Program-made: the position numbers and the translations under genes
The notes under the pieces: model-generated
Databases searched by the model: none
What the model saw: only the letters and a program-made list of their open reading frames with translations
Told to the model about the DNA's origin: nothing
In this document: positions 7,270 to 13,310 of the stretch, one piece after another
Position numbering within the stretch: the first letter of the stretch is position 1
How the letters are laid out: every line of letters begins with the position of its first letter
NCBI GenBank assembly: GCA_900320815.1
Contig: ONTY01000061.1
Coordinates: 1-16,773, forward strand
Length of the DNA stretch: 16,773 bases
Direction: 5' to 3'
Source: an uncultured Pseudomonadota bacterium
Lineage (GTDB): Bacteria > Pseudomonadota > Gammaproteobacteria > Burkholderiales > Burkholderiaceae_C

Positions 7270-8256
7270 TCACACGTTGATCTGCTTTAAGCCTGGCTTT
7301 TTGGGTTTGCCGGGGCGAATTTCATTACTGTGATACCCTCTTTCTAATTCAAAAAGGTACTTCTCGAGTGCCTTTCCCCAATCTTCTATGGTGGGACGAA
7401 GAGTGGGATCTAGGGCGCCTTCGGTAAAGGTTTTGATGAAGAGAGATTTTAGATTGTATGGCATATGACTCCAAATATTGTACCAAGAACCTTTGGGAAT
7501 CTTTTTCCAGCTATCTTCTTGGCCATAGGGAAAGTCACCTCTACACAAGTTTGAAACAGGATCATTTCCACCCACAATATCGTAGGGGTGTCTCCCGAGC
7601 ATCAGGGCTTTAAATAGTAATATGGCAACAGAAAAAGCCTCGCTTTCCCGCGTTCTTTTAAGGGTGGTGAAAGCCTTTTTTTGATGTTCTGGTGGCGTCA
7701 TGTCAGCACTGCCAACAGGGCAATGATACATCCTCCCTGAGATGCTGATTTGATAGCTATCGCAATCAATTAACATGACTTGCTCATTATTTGTGGCGCA
7801 CAAAATATTTTGTAAGTTGTAGTCTCCTATCATGACTCCCGAACCGTGCAGCAATTTAATTTTGTCAATGAGATCTATCAAGTAAAGTATCAAATGATGC
7901 CTGTCAATTTGCGGGAAATATCTTTTATAAAGCATAGGATGCGCCATCTTGAATATTGGAACTCCATGTGCTCGGTACATGGCAAAACCTATCCAATTTC
8001 TTCTTTGAGCATCTCTATATACCTGAATGAGTGGCCATGAAAGACTTTTGACTTTCCGTAGAGCTTCAATTTTCCGCATAGCTTCTATTTTTTCATAAAG
8101 CTCCGAGCCTCGTTTTTGAAGTACTTCGGGATGGTACCATTTCACAAGGATGTTTGATCTACGCTGGAGGCAAAACACTTCCGCTTCGCCTCCACGCCCG
8201 ATGGAATCCCCCAACTCCACCGGGACACCTTCTAAATCGTAGACTATCTCTCGCAT
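7270..8256 (-). CDS. Atypical Ser/Thr protein kinase of a vWA-kinase-PP2C triad (YegI-like)
   Basis: A 328-residue eukaryote-like kinase domain. Visible parts are the nucleotide loop GRGGEAEVF (20-28), the probable ATP-anchoring Lys39 in VKWYHP, the catalytic loop GDYNLQN (144-150; D145 and N150 in place of HRDxxxxN), LIDCDSYQI (162-170; D164 in place of the DFG Asp), PPEH (188-191; the APE position) and SVAILLFKALMLGRHPY. The key Lys, Asp, Asn and metal Asp remain, so activity is plausible. E. coli YegI carries helix-hairpin-helix segments after its kinase domain; this protein ends with a short basic tail (RPGKPKKPGLKQ) instead. There is no transmembrane helix. It starts 18 bases after the vWA stop, which suggests one transcript. 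The ribosome binding site is weak (TGAGAC). Kinase fold is firm; targets unknown. Confidence 0.85.
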   Translation of the reverse strand: MREIVYDLEGVPVELGDSIGRGGEAEVFCLQRRSNILVKWYHPEVLQKRGSELYEKIEAMRKIEALRKVKSLSWPLIQVYRDAQRRNWIGFAMYRAHGVPIFKMAHPMLYKRYFPQIDRHHLILYLIDLIDKIKLLHGSGVMIGDYNLQNILCATNNEQVMLIDCDSYQISISGRMYHCPVGSADMTPPEHQKKAFTTLKRTRESEAFSVAILLFKALMLGRHPYDIVGGNDPVSNLCRGDFPYGQEDSWKKIPKGSWYNIWSHMPYNLKSLFIKTFTEGALDPTLRPTIEDWGKALEKYLFELERGYHSNEIRPGKPKKPGLKQINV

Positions 8257-8274
8257 TGGGTCTCAAATTTAAGA

Positions 8275-8921
8275 TTAGATAGAGGCCCATGTGTCCATGG
8301 GCGGGAGTTGGACTGAAGATGCGGTGGAATTGGAAGAAGAAACCCTGCTCATACTGGCAGATAACCATTGAAAGAATTCAGAAAACTTCAAGCCTTGCAA
8401 TTTGCAAGCGGGGCGATTGCTAAATTCCCTAAGGATGTCCATGTTTGCTCCACCTACGCCAACCATTAATGATACAAGCTTTTTCTTGGATGCCATTTCA
8501 CGCGCGTGCAATGCTGCTACTCGCCAATCATCGGTGGGGGCGCCGTCGCTAATCATTACTAGCCATGGTTGGTAATATGCAACACCATTTTTTTGTATTC
8601 GTTCTTGCGACGCTCTAACATATCGAGACCTAATTCGACTGCACGCCCCAATGGTGTATTTCCATACGCTGGCAGGGGTGCGCATTCATTTATTTCACTT
8701 GCAACGGTAAACGGGAGAATCTCTTCAACATCTCCTCCTGCCCTTAAAAATGCAACCTCAACAGAGAATGATGCTACTTCATCCTCCCGTAACGCACGAA
8801 TAAACAGATTTATGCCTTCATTCAATTCTCTTATTGGCTTTCCATCCATAGACCCGGAAGTGTCTAAAATCACAAGGCACGGGCAGCGCGGTGAAGGGTT
8901 TTCTATGAGATCATTGCTCAT
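8275..8921 (-). CDS. TerY/YegL-like von Willebrand A protein, frameshifted at an A7 run
   Basis: A stand-alone vWA (MIDAS) protein, probably the metal-dependent protein-binding partner of the kinase and phosphatase. Frame one begins MSNDLIENPSPRCPCLVILD with the MIDAS motif DTSGSM (20-25) and runs through GNTPLGRAVELGLDMLERRK (MIDAS Thr89). At the A7 run (8588-8594) the frame goes to a stop after ITNHG. In the -1 frame the missing half follows: NGVAYYQPWLVMISDGAPTD, with the third MIDAS motif SDGAPTDDW, then the rest of the Rossmann fold, ending DTWASI. Joined, this gives about 215 residues, the normal size for the family. One extra A would restore the gene. Causes may be mutation, a sequencing slip in the homopolymer, or real slippage. 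The start at 8921 has AGAGGA 8-13 bases upstream. Confidence 0.82.
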
Positions 8922-8974
8922 TTCTTTGTTCCTCTAAATGTCAGAAAAGACTATGAATGATGTCGTGCATCCTT

Positions 8975-9163
8975 TCACCTACAATCCTTACACCACGATT
9001 GATTGCGAACCTCACCGTCTTCCATTCGTCTGTATCCAAATTCAGACAATGGCTTTTCTTTTCCGCAATGAGGGCAAATGCGTGTGGGTTCGCCATTCTT
9101 ATAACCGCTGGTCTGTAAAACAGGGCGGTCATCATTTCTATCGTCAGATGTACGGGGAGGCAT
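8975..9163 (-). CDS. Small zinc-ribbon protein upstream of the triad
   Basis: A 62-residue ORF starting MPPRTSDDRNDDRP. The C-terminal half, CPHCGKEKPLSEFGYRR and then SWCKDCR at the very end, has two CxxC pairs about 20 residues apart with a conserved-looking K-P-L-x-x-F between them. This is the look of a treble-clef or zinc-ribbon knuckle often found next to HNH nucleases or alone. The start at 9163 is chosen for its strong ribosome binding site (AAAAGGAAAG, about 8 bases before ATG); the open frame goes further up but without such a site. It ends 53 bases before the vWA start on the same strand, so it is probably the first gene of the cluster. A competing frame across the same bases has no domain signal. 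Function unknown. Confidence 0.6.
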   Translation of the reverse strand: MPPRTSDDRNDDRPVLQTSGYKNGEPTRICPHCGKEKPLSEFGYRRMEDGEVRNQSWCKDCR

Positions 9164-9322
9164 ACGACTTTCCTTTTGACGTGAATGCGCCGGGCGGCGC
9201 GGTGGGGCGCGCGTGGGGCAGGGTGCGCGCTTGCGGTGCGGGGCTGCTCCACGGGAGCCAAGGGGCGACATGTGAAGCAAACTCCGTAGATGCAAATGTA
9301 GCAGAAAAGTCAGGCTGTAGGG
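9164..9322. other. Divergent intergenic region of the triad cluster and the XRE gene
   Basis: The region between the start of the zinc-ribbon gene (minus) and the XRE regulator gene (plus) must hold promoters for both. Its left part is GC-rich and its right part (about 9265-9310) AT-richer. No clear -35/-10 pair or operator dyad could be fixed by eye. Confidence 0.4.
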
Positions 9323-9595
9323 GTGTCTGCACGCCCCGCACCTCCCACTTCCTTGCCTGACCCGGATGACCCGCGTCAGGTGTTGGCGTACTGGATTCGG
9401 CGGCTGCGCGTGGACAGGGGCTGGTCGCAGGAGAAACTGGCGTTTGAGTGCGAGCTTGACCGCACCTATGTGTCGGCGGTTGAGCAGTCGCGTTGGAATG
9501 TGTCGCTCTCAAACATTGAGCGCCTCGCGCGGGCGCTGGAAACGCCCATCTGGATGCTGCTCAAGCCACCCGAGCCAAGTGCTGATACTTTATAA
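9323..9595 (+). CDS. XRE-family helix-turn-helix regulator
   Basis: A 90-residue DNA-binding protein. The core from about 20 to 80 is a Cro/C1-type fold with the recognition region WSQEKLAFECELDRTYVSAV and then EQSRWNVSLSNIERLARALE. That pattern is typical of small XRE regulators and of controller proteins found beside restriction-modification, toxin-antitoxin or phage genes. It begins with GTG at 9323 just after an AGGGG run; a TTG at 9353 (LPDPDDPRQ) is an alternative start closer to the usual family N-terminus. No paired restriction gene is present. It is divergent from the zinc-ribbon/vWA/kinase/phosphatase cluster, so it could regulate that cluster, but this rests on position only. Confidence 0.8.
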   Translation: MSARPAPPTSLPDPDDPRQVLAYWIRRLRVDRGWSQEKLAFECELDRTYVSAVEQSRWNVSLSNIERLARALETPIWMLLKPPEPSADTL

Positions 9596-9610
9596 AAAAG
9601 CGCTTGGTCA

Positions 9611-9643
9611 CCGGCTTATGAAGCTGGCGATGAATTGATACCC
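9611..9643 (+). repeat. 33-base direct repeat, copy A (encodes PAYEAGDELIP)
   Basis: First of two copies of a 33-base sequence; the second is at 10067-10099. They differ at three positions, all third bases of codons in the frame reading PAYEAGDELIP. Copy A is bounded by stops (TAA at 9593, TGA at 9656) and has no start codon of its own. Confidence 0.75.
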
Positions 9644-9657
9644 ATCTCTTTGCGTTG

Positions 9658-9970
9658 ATGGAAGGTGTGGCTACACAAAAGGCTTTGAAGAATTTCAAGG
9701 CAGCGCGCGAGTGCGGCGCTGGCGGCGATGGGGATGACGGCGGCGGATGCCATCCGCCTGACGATGAGCCGCATTGCCGAGGAGGGGCGGATGCCGTTTG
9801 TGTCCCGGGCGCCAGCGGCGCAGGAGGGCGGCGGGCAGGAAAGCTGGCTGGATGATGTGCTGGCTTTCAGTCGCCAGTACGGGTTCACTGATGAAGAGCA
9901 CGCTGCATTCATGCAGGCCATCAGCGAGTTGGAAGAGCCAATTGCAGACTCGGTGGTGTTTGAAGAATGA
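9658..9970 (+). pseudogene. RelB/DinJ-type antitoxin gene with a one-base insertion
   Basis: The downstream frame reads RASAALAAMGMTAADAIRLT and then MSRIAEEGRMPFVSRAP, the ribbon-helix-helix pattern of RelB/DinJ antitoxins. It then has a toxin-binding tail ending DEEHAAFMQAISELEEPIAD. The N-terminal codons lie in another frame starting at ATG 9658 (MEGVATQKALKNFK). Removing one G at about 9699-9700 joins them as NFKQRASAALAAMGM, which fits the family well. An 80-residue product from the inner ATG at 9728 is possible but would lack the DNA-binding strand. The stop overlaps the start of a PIN-toxin relic by ATGA, as in a coupled toxin-antitoxin operon. Confidence 0.65.
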
Positions 9971-10026
9971 TTGCGCTTGATACCAATCAGGCGGCAGGGG
10001 TGCCGGTCATTAATCTGCGGGAATGA
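9967..10026 (+). pseudogene. PIN-domain (VapC-type) toxin relic, internally deleted
   Basis: A 19-residue ORF reading MIALDTNQAAGVPVINLRE. MIALDTN is the standard first strand of VapC/PIN toxins, with the first catalytic Asp. AAGVPVIN-L is the standard last stretch of the same family (compare endings of the kind DFxAAGVPVINPW). About 100 or more codons between are gone, in frame. The ATG overlaps the TGA of the antitoxin frame (ATGA). The product cannot be a nuclease, so the module is dead. Confidence 0.6.
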
Positions 10027-10066
10027 TGTGGCGCTGCCTCATACTCAAAGTTGATGCCACTGTTTG

Positions 10067-10099
10067 CCAGCGTATGAAGCCGGCGATGAATTGATACCC
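10067..10099 (+). repeat. 33-base direct repeat, copy B (encodes PAYEAGDELIP)
   Basis: Second copy of the repeat at 9611-9643, with three differences, all synonymous in the shared frame. Its frame runs on as PVAFVSAARRVACV to a TAA at about 10139. Together the copies bracket the dead toxin-antitoxin module. No start codon or further similarity is visible around either. Confidence 0.75.
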
Positions 10100-10158
10100 G
10101 TTGCTTTTGTGTCGGCGGCGCGGCGTGTTGCGTGCGTATAAGTGTGGGCGCGCAAGGG

Positions 10159-10824
10159 TTACGCGGGCGGGTGCTTGTCGTGGGTGTCTGTCAGGTAGCT
10201 TGGCGGTATGCGGGCGACAAGAGCGCCGTTGCTGTCAAAGATGTTTTCATCAAGGATGCTGCGCTCCAGATGCTTTCTCTTGATTTTGTAGGTGTCAACT
10301 TTCCCCCGCAGTTCCCGCGAGATGTGGTAACGGTTGGGCGGCACGAGGACGGCGATGCTTTTTTGCGGGTATTCGGCAAGCACCATGTCAATGGCGCTAC
10401 ACATGTCGGAGTCCGCAGTCACGACCAGCGCGCGGTCAAACAGGTTCATGTGCGCGTGGTGGACAAGGTGTATGGCGAGGTTTACGTCGCTTTGCTTTTC
10501 CTCGTGCGCGACCCACGTTGCGCCGCATTGCGTGCATTTCTTGCGCTTCGCCTTGAAGTTGCCGCGCACGACGGTGACGCCTTGAAATTCGTTCGCCTTG
10601 ATGAACGCCTCGTGCCGCGCCCTAGATTCAGGGAGCCAGTCAGCAAGTGCCGTGAAGTAGTAGACGCCCGCAAGCTGTTCAGTGCTGCCTTTCACAAAGG
10701 CGTTTGCAAGTCGCCAAAGGTTGACCCATTTCAGGCGGCGGTGCGCTGCGCCAAGTTCAACGGTGGCATGGTAGAGGTTGAAGCCGTCGATGTAGCACGT
10801 CACACGTTTTTTGGGGTGCTGCAT
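10159..10824 (-). CDS. NYN-domain (PIN-like, LabA/DUF88) nuclease
   Basis: A 221-residue protein of the NYN family, PIN-like folds that are mostly RNases. Catalytic-type acids are visible: D13 in CYIDGFNLYH, D113 in EKQSDVNLAIHL, and D138 and D140 in ALVVTADSDM. An insertion with CTQCGATW (C97, C100) gives a single CxxC pair, half a zinc site. There is no membrane segment. ATG at 10824 is chosen for TTGGAG six bases upstream; the open frame goes 16 codons further but through the leader hairpin. The gene has its own promoter-like sequence at 10906-10934, and a terminator-like hairpin sits between promoter and start, so expression may be attenuated. The RNA target is unknown; family call firm from the four acids and the YIDGFN start. 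Confidence 0.85.
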   Translation of the reverse strand: MQHPKKRVTCYIDGFNLYHATVELGAAHRRLKWVNLWRLANAFVKGSTEQLAGVYYFTALADWLPESRARHEAFIKANEFQGVTVVRGNFKAKRKKCTQCGATWVAHEEKQSDVNLAIHLVHHAHMNLFDRALVVTADSDMCSAIDMVLAEYPQKSIAVLVPPNRYHISRELRGKVDTYKIKRKHLERSILDENIFDSNGALVARIPPSYLTDTHDKHPPA

Positions 10825-10833
10825 TTTTTCTCC

Positions 10834-10866
10834 AAAAAAAAAGCCGCAGGCACAGGCTCTGCGGCT
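10834..10866 (-). terminator. Intrinsic terminator-like hairpin in the NYN leader
   Basis: On the minus strand AGCCGCAG, a nine-base loop, and CTGCGGCT form a perfect 8-bp stem followed by nine U (10842 down to 10834). The U tract abuts the GGAG of the NYN ribosome binding site. It could end rimO transcripts, form the 3' end of a small RNA started at the promoter near 10900, or attenuate the NYN gene. Confidence 0.8.
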
Positions 10867-10874
10867 CTGCAAGC

Positions 10875-10934
10875 TGCCGAGGCTGGCTTGCAGGATGATG
10901 CTGCCATTCTAGGCGCGCGGGCAGCGCAAGTCAA
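10875..10934 (-). promoter_or_regulatory. Sigma-70-type promoter and first leader hairpin of the NYN gene
   Basis: On the minus strand TTGACT (10934-10929), a 17-base spacer and TAGAAT (10911-10906) make a near-consensus promoter with a start expected near 10899. The leader then has a hairpin with arms CTGCAAGC and GCTTGCAG, just before the terminator-like hairpin at 10866-10834. Confidence 0.65.
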
Positions 10935-10977
10935 TTGCTGCCCCATCGCGCAATTGTGCGGGTGGTGAATGCTGCGT

Positions 10978-12381
10978 TCAAACCGGCTCGCCAATCAGGT
11001 CGGCGCCATCAGCGTCCGTGATGCGCACGCGGGCGAATTGGCCAGTCCGTATTTGGGTGCTGATTTTTTTGGGCGGCAGCAAGCGCACGGCGCCGTCAAT
11101 TTCAGGGGCGTCGGCGTAGCTGCGGCCTACGGCGCCTTTGCGCCCGAGGGCGTGCGACTGGTCAATGAGCACTTGCATGGTGCTGCCGATGCGCGCCCTC
11201 TGGCATTGGGCGGTGATGTCTTCGGCAACCTGCATGAAGCGCGCACGGCGCTCTTCGCGCACTTGCAGCGGCAGGGCGCCGGGCAGGGCGTTGGCGGCGG
11301 CGCCGTCAACGGAGGAGTAGGCAAAGCAGCCAGCACGCTCAATGCGCGCGGCGCGGATGAAGTCGAGCAGGTGCTCAAACTCGGCCTCGGTCTCGCCGGG
11401 GAAGCCGACGATGAAGCTGGAGCGGATGGCAAGCTGCGGGCACATGCGGCGCCATTGCGCGATGCGCGCAAGGTGCGCTTCGCCGCTGGCGGGGCGCTTC
11501 ATGCGGCGCAGCACGTCAGGATGGCTGTGCTGCAGGGGAACATCAAGGTATGGCAGTATTTGCCCGCTTTCCATAAGGGCAACCACATCATCAATATGAG
11601 GGTATGGATACAAGTAGTGCAACCGCACCCAGGCGCGGTGCTGGGCGGCAAGCTGGCCGAGGGCGCGGGCGAGTTCAAGCAGGCGCGTCTTGATGGGGCG
11701 CCCGTTCCAAAAGCCCGTGCGGTAGCGGATGTCCAAGCCATAGGCGGAGCTGTCTTGGCTGACAACGATGAGTTCCTTGACGCCGCGTTCAAACAGCGCC
11801 TGCGCCTCGCGCAGGATTTGCCCGATGGGGCGGCTCACCAAAGCTCCGCGCATGGAGGGGATGATGCAGAAGGTGCAGTGGTGGTTGCAGCCTTCGCTGA
11901 TTTTGAGGTAGGCGTAGTGGCGCGGGGTGAGCTTGATGCCGGCTTCGCTTTGCGCGGCGGGCACGAGGTCGGTGAAGGGGTCGGCGGGTTTGGGGCAGTG
12001 CTGGTGCACGGCGTCCATGACGGCTTCGGCCTGCTGCGGGCCGGTGACGGCGAGCACGCTGGGGTGCAGGCGGCGGATGAGCGCCTCGCCGCTGCCGCCG
12101 GCGCGGGTTTTTGAACCCAGGCAACCGGTGACGATGACGCGCCCGCCGGCGGCCAGAGCCTCGCCGATGCTCTCCAGGCTCTCCTGCACGGCTTCGTCAA
12201 TGAAGCCGCAGGTGTTGACGATGACCAGATCGGCGCCCGCAAACTCGTGCCCGACTCGGTAGCCCTCGGCAGCCAGGCGCGTGACGATGGCCTCGGAGTC
12301 GGTGAGGTTCTTGGGGCAGCCAAGGCTGACGAAGCCGATGCGTGGGGCGCCGACGACGGCTGCTGCAGCAGATGGCGGCAT
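10978..12381 (-). CDS. rimO: Ribosomal protein S12 methylthiotransferase (RimO)
   Basis: Radical-SAM enzyme that adds a methylthio group to the conserved Asp (E. coli D89) of ribosomal protein S12. In 467 residues it shows the N-terminal UPF0004 domain with three cluster cysteines (SLGCPKN C22, NTCGFI C58, TGCLGS C87). The radical-SAM motif is CNHHCTFC (C165, C169, C172), followed by IIPSMRG, which marks RimO rather than MiaB. Then come [18 protein letters not shown] and [12 protein letters not shown], and a C-terminal TRAM domain. E. coli RimO is about 441 residues; the extra length is an alanine-rich start. The ATG at 12381 follows the phaR stop by 26 bases, so the two are probably co-transcribed. 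No strong ribosome binding site is seen. Confidence 0.96.
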   Translation of the reverse strand: MPPSAAAAVVGAPRIGFVSLGCPKNLTDSEAIVTRLAAEGYRVGHEFAGADLVIVNTCGFIDEAVQESLESIGEALAAGGRVIVTGCLGSKTRAGGSGEALIRRLHPSVLAVTGPQQAEAVMDAVHQHCPKPADPFTDLVPAAQSEAGIKLTPRHYAYLKISEGCNHHCTFCIIPSMRGALVSRPIGQILREAQALFERGVKELIVVSQDSSAYGLDIRYRTGFWNGRPIKTRLLELARALGQLAAQHRAWVRLHYLYPYPHIDDVVALMESGQILPYLDVPLQHSHPDVLRRMKRPASGEAHLARIAQWRRMCPQLAIRSSFIVGFPGETEAEFEHLLDFIRAARIERAGCFAYSSVDGAAANALPGALPLQVREERRARFMQVAEDITAQCQRARIGSTMQVLIDQSHALGRKGAVGRSYADAPEIDGAVRLLPPKKISTQIRTGQFARVRITDADGADLIGEPV

Positions 12382-12407
12382 GTGGATGTGGCGGGCGGCT
12401 GCGCCGC

Positions 12408-12932
12408 TTATGGCTTGGATGCGTGTTTGCCGCTCAACGCGCCGAGTACGTGCCCGGTCTGGCGTGCCATGTGCTCCTGCATTTGCAGCAGCATGTGCAT
12501 GGGCATGGGCATTTGCGTGGGCAGGGTGTTGATTTGGCGCCAGAAGTCGGGGGTGAATTGCGCCGAGGCGTCGGCAAACTGCGCCTGCATTTCGGCAAAG
12601 GCGAGGATGCCGCGCTCCAGATAGCTGCCCATGAAGCCCTGCATGGCGTGGCCGTAAAAGCGGATGATGTTGGAGAGCATCGCCTCGCTGAACATGGGCG
12701 TGCCGCCATGCGTCTCTGCCTCCAGGATGAGCTGCAGCAGGATGCTTCGCGTCAAGTCCTCACCCGTCTTGGCATCCAGCACCACGAAGGGGGTGTGCGT
12801 CATCACCAGCGAGCGCACCTGCGAGAGCGTGACATAGGTGGAGGTTTCCGTGTCATAAAGCCGGCGATTGGGGTATTTTTTGATAACGCGCTTGCCATCG
12901 GTGCTGGCGCTGGGCGTAGTGGAGGTTGTCAT
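12408..12932 (-). CDS. phaR: Polyhydroxyalkanoate synthesis regulator (PhaR)
   Basis: DNA-binding repressor that senses polyhydroxybutyrate and controls phasin and related genes; when the polymer accumulates it binds the granules and releases DNA. The 174-residue protein starts [20 protein letters not shown] and has the N-terminal DNA-binding signature [20 protein letters not shown], followed by TLSQVRSLV. The polymer-binding repeats include [20 protein letters not shown] and [20 protein letters not shown]. The tail is methionine- and glutamine-rich ([18 protein letters not shown]). The ATG at 12932 is preferred because the farther one (12962) lies inside the leader hairpin and has no ribosome binding site. 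It is followed by rimO. A terminator-like hairpin stands directly upstream. Confidence 0.94.
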   Translation of the reverse strand: MTTSTTPSASTDGKRVIKKYPNRRLYDTETSTYVTLSQVRSLVMTHTPFVVLDAKTGEDLTRSILLQLILEAETHGGTPMFSEAMLSNIIRFYGHAMQGFMGSYLERGILAFAEMQAQFADASAQFTPDFWRQINTLPTQMPMPMHMLLQMQEHMARQTGHVLGALSGKHASKP

Positions 12933-12945
12933 GTTGTGCTGCGAC

Positions 12946-12973
12946 AAAAAAAGAGCCTGCATAGGATGCAGGC
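12946..12973 (-). terminator. Intrinsic terminator-like hairpin in the phaR leader
   Basis: On the minus strand GCCTGCAT, loop CCT and ATGCAGGC form a perfect 8-bp stem (12973 down to 12955), followed by TC and seven U. It ends 13 bases before the phaR start. The gene to the right runs on the other strand, so no upstream minus-strand gene is visible for it to terminate. It may act in attenuation of phaR. Confidence 0.7.
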
Positions 12974-12992
12974 AAGGCGCAAAAAGGCGCCG

Positions 12993-13020
12993 ATTGTAAT
13001 GGCGCGCCGCAGCATGAAAA
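12993..13020 (-). promoter_or_regulatory. Possible phaR promoter
   Basis: On the minus strand TTTTCA (13020-13015), a 16-base spacer and TACAAT (12998-12993). The -10 is good and the -35 is four of six. A start near 12987 would put the terminator-like hairpin wholly inside a leader of about 54 bases. Confidence 0.4.
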
Positions 13021-13100
13021 CCACGTAAGTGGCGCCAAGTGCAGCAAATAATCGCCCCCTCCTTTCAAGAGCAATTTTTTTTTTGAAGACTGCACACGCT

Positions 13101-13310
13101 ATGACGGAACACAAGCAAGACACCCCTCCCGCCCAAAACGCCGCCAAAAGTGGCGAAGCGCCCAAGCAAGCAGCTGCGGCGGCGCCGCAGGCGCCAGAGC
13201 CGGGCAAAGAAAAAAGCGCCTGGGACAAGCTGCACTACGCCAGCTGCACCTCTGGTGGTGGCGCGCGCCTGCTCAACCCTGCTGGCGCCGCTGATGGCGA
13301 AGACGACGAA
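13101..13310 (+). other. Open N-terminal extension ahead of the SDR gene
   Basis: In frame with the SDR from ATG 13101: MTEHKQDTPPAQNAAKSGEA, then alanine/proline/lysine-rich sequence to AWDKLHYA with strong G/C at third codon positions. From about 13246 the bias moves to the +1 frame, reading APLVVARACSTLLAPLMAKT, while the SDR frame reads SCTSGGGARLLNP. This suggests either a real low-complexity extension or the end of a different, frameshifted gene fused in frame. Not recognised. Confidence 0.4.

Noticed and set aside
8941..9261. Competing minus-strand ORF overlapping the zinc-ribbon gene
   Set aside because: No domain pattern and no ribosome binding site; the other frame has paired CxxC motifs and a strong site.
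10101..10158. Downstream part of the frame after repeat copy B as a small gene
   Set aside because: No start codon with a ribosome binding site, and the translation ends after about 14 residues without a recognisable pattern.
10969..12114. Plus-strand ORF of 381 codons opposite rimO
   Set aside because: Antisense shadow of rimO, whose six cluster cysteines are all in place on the minus strand.
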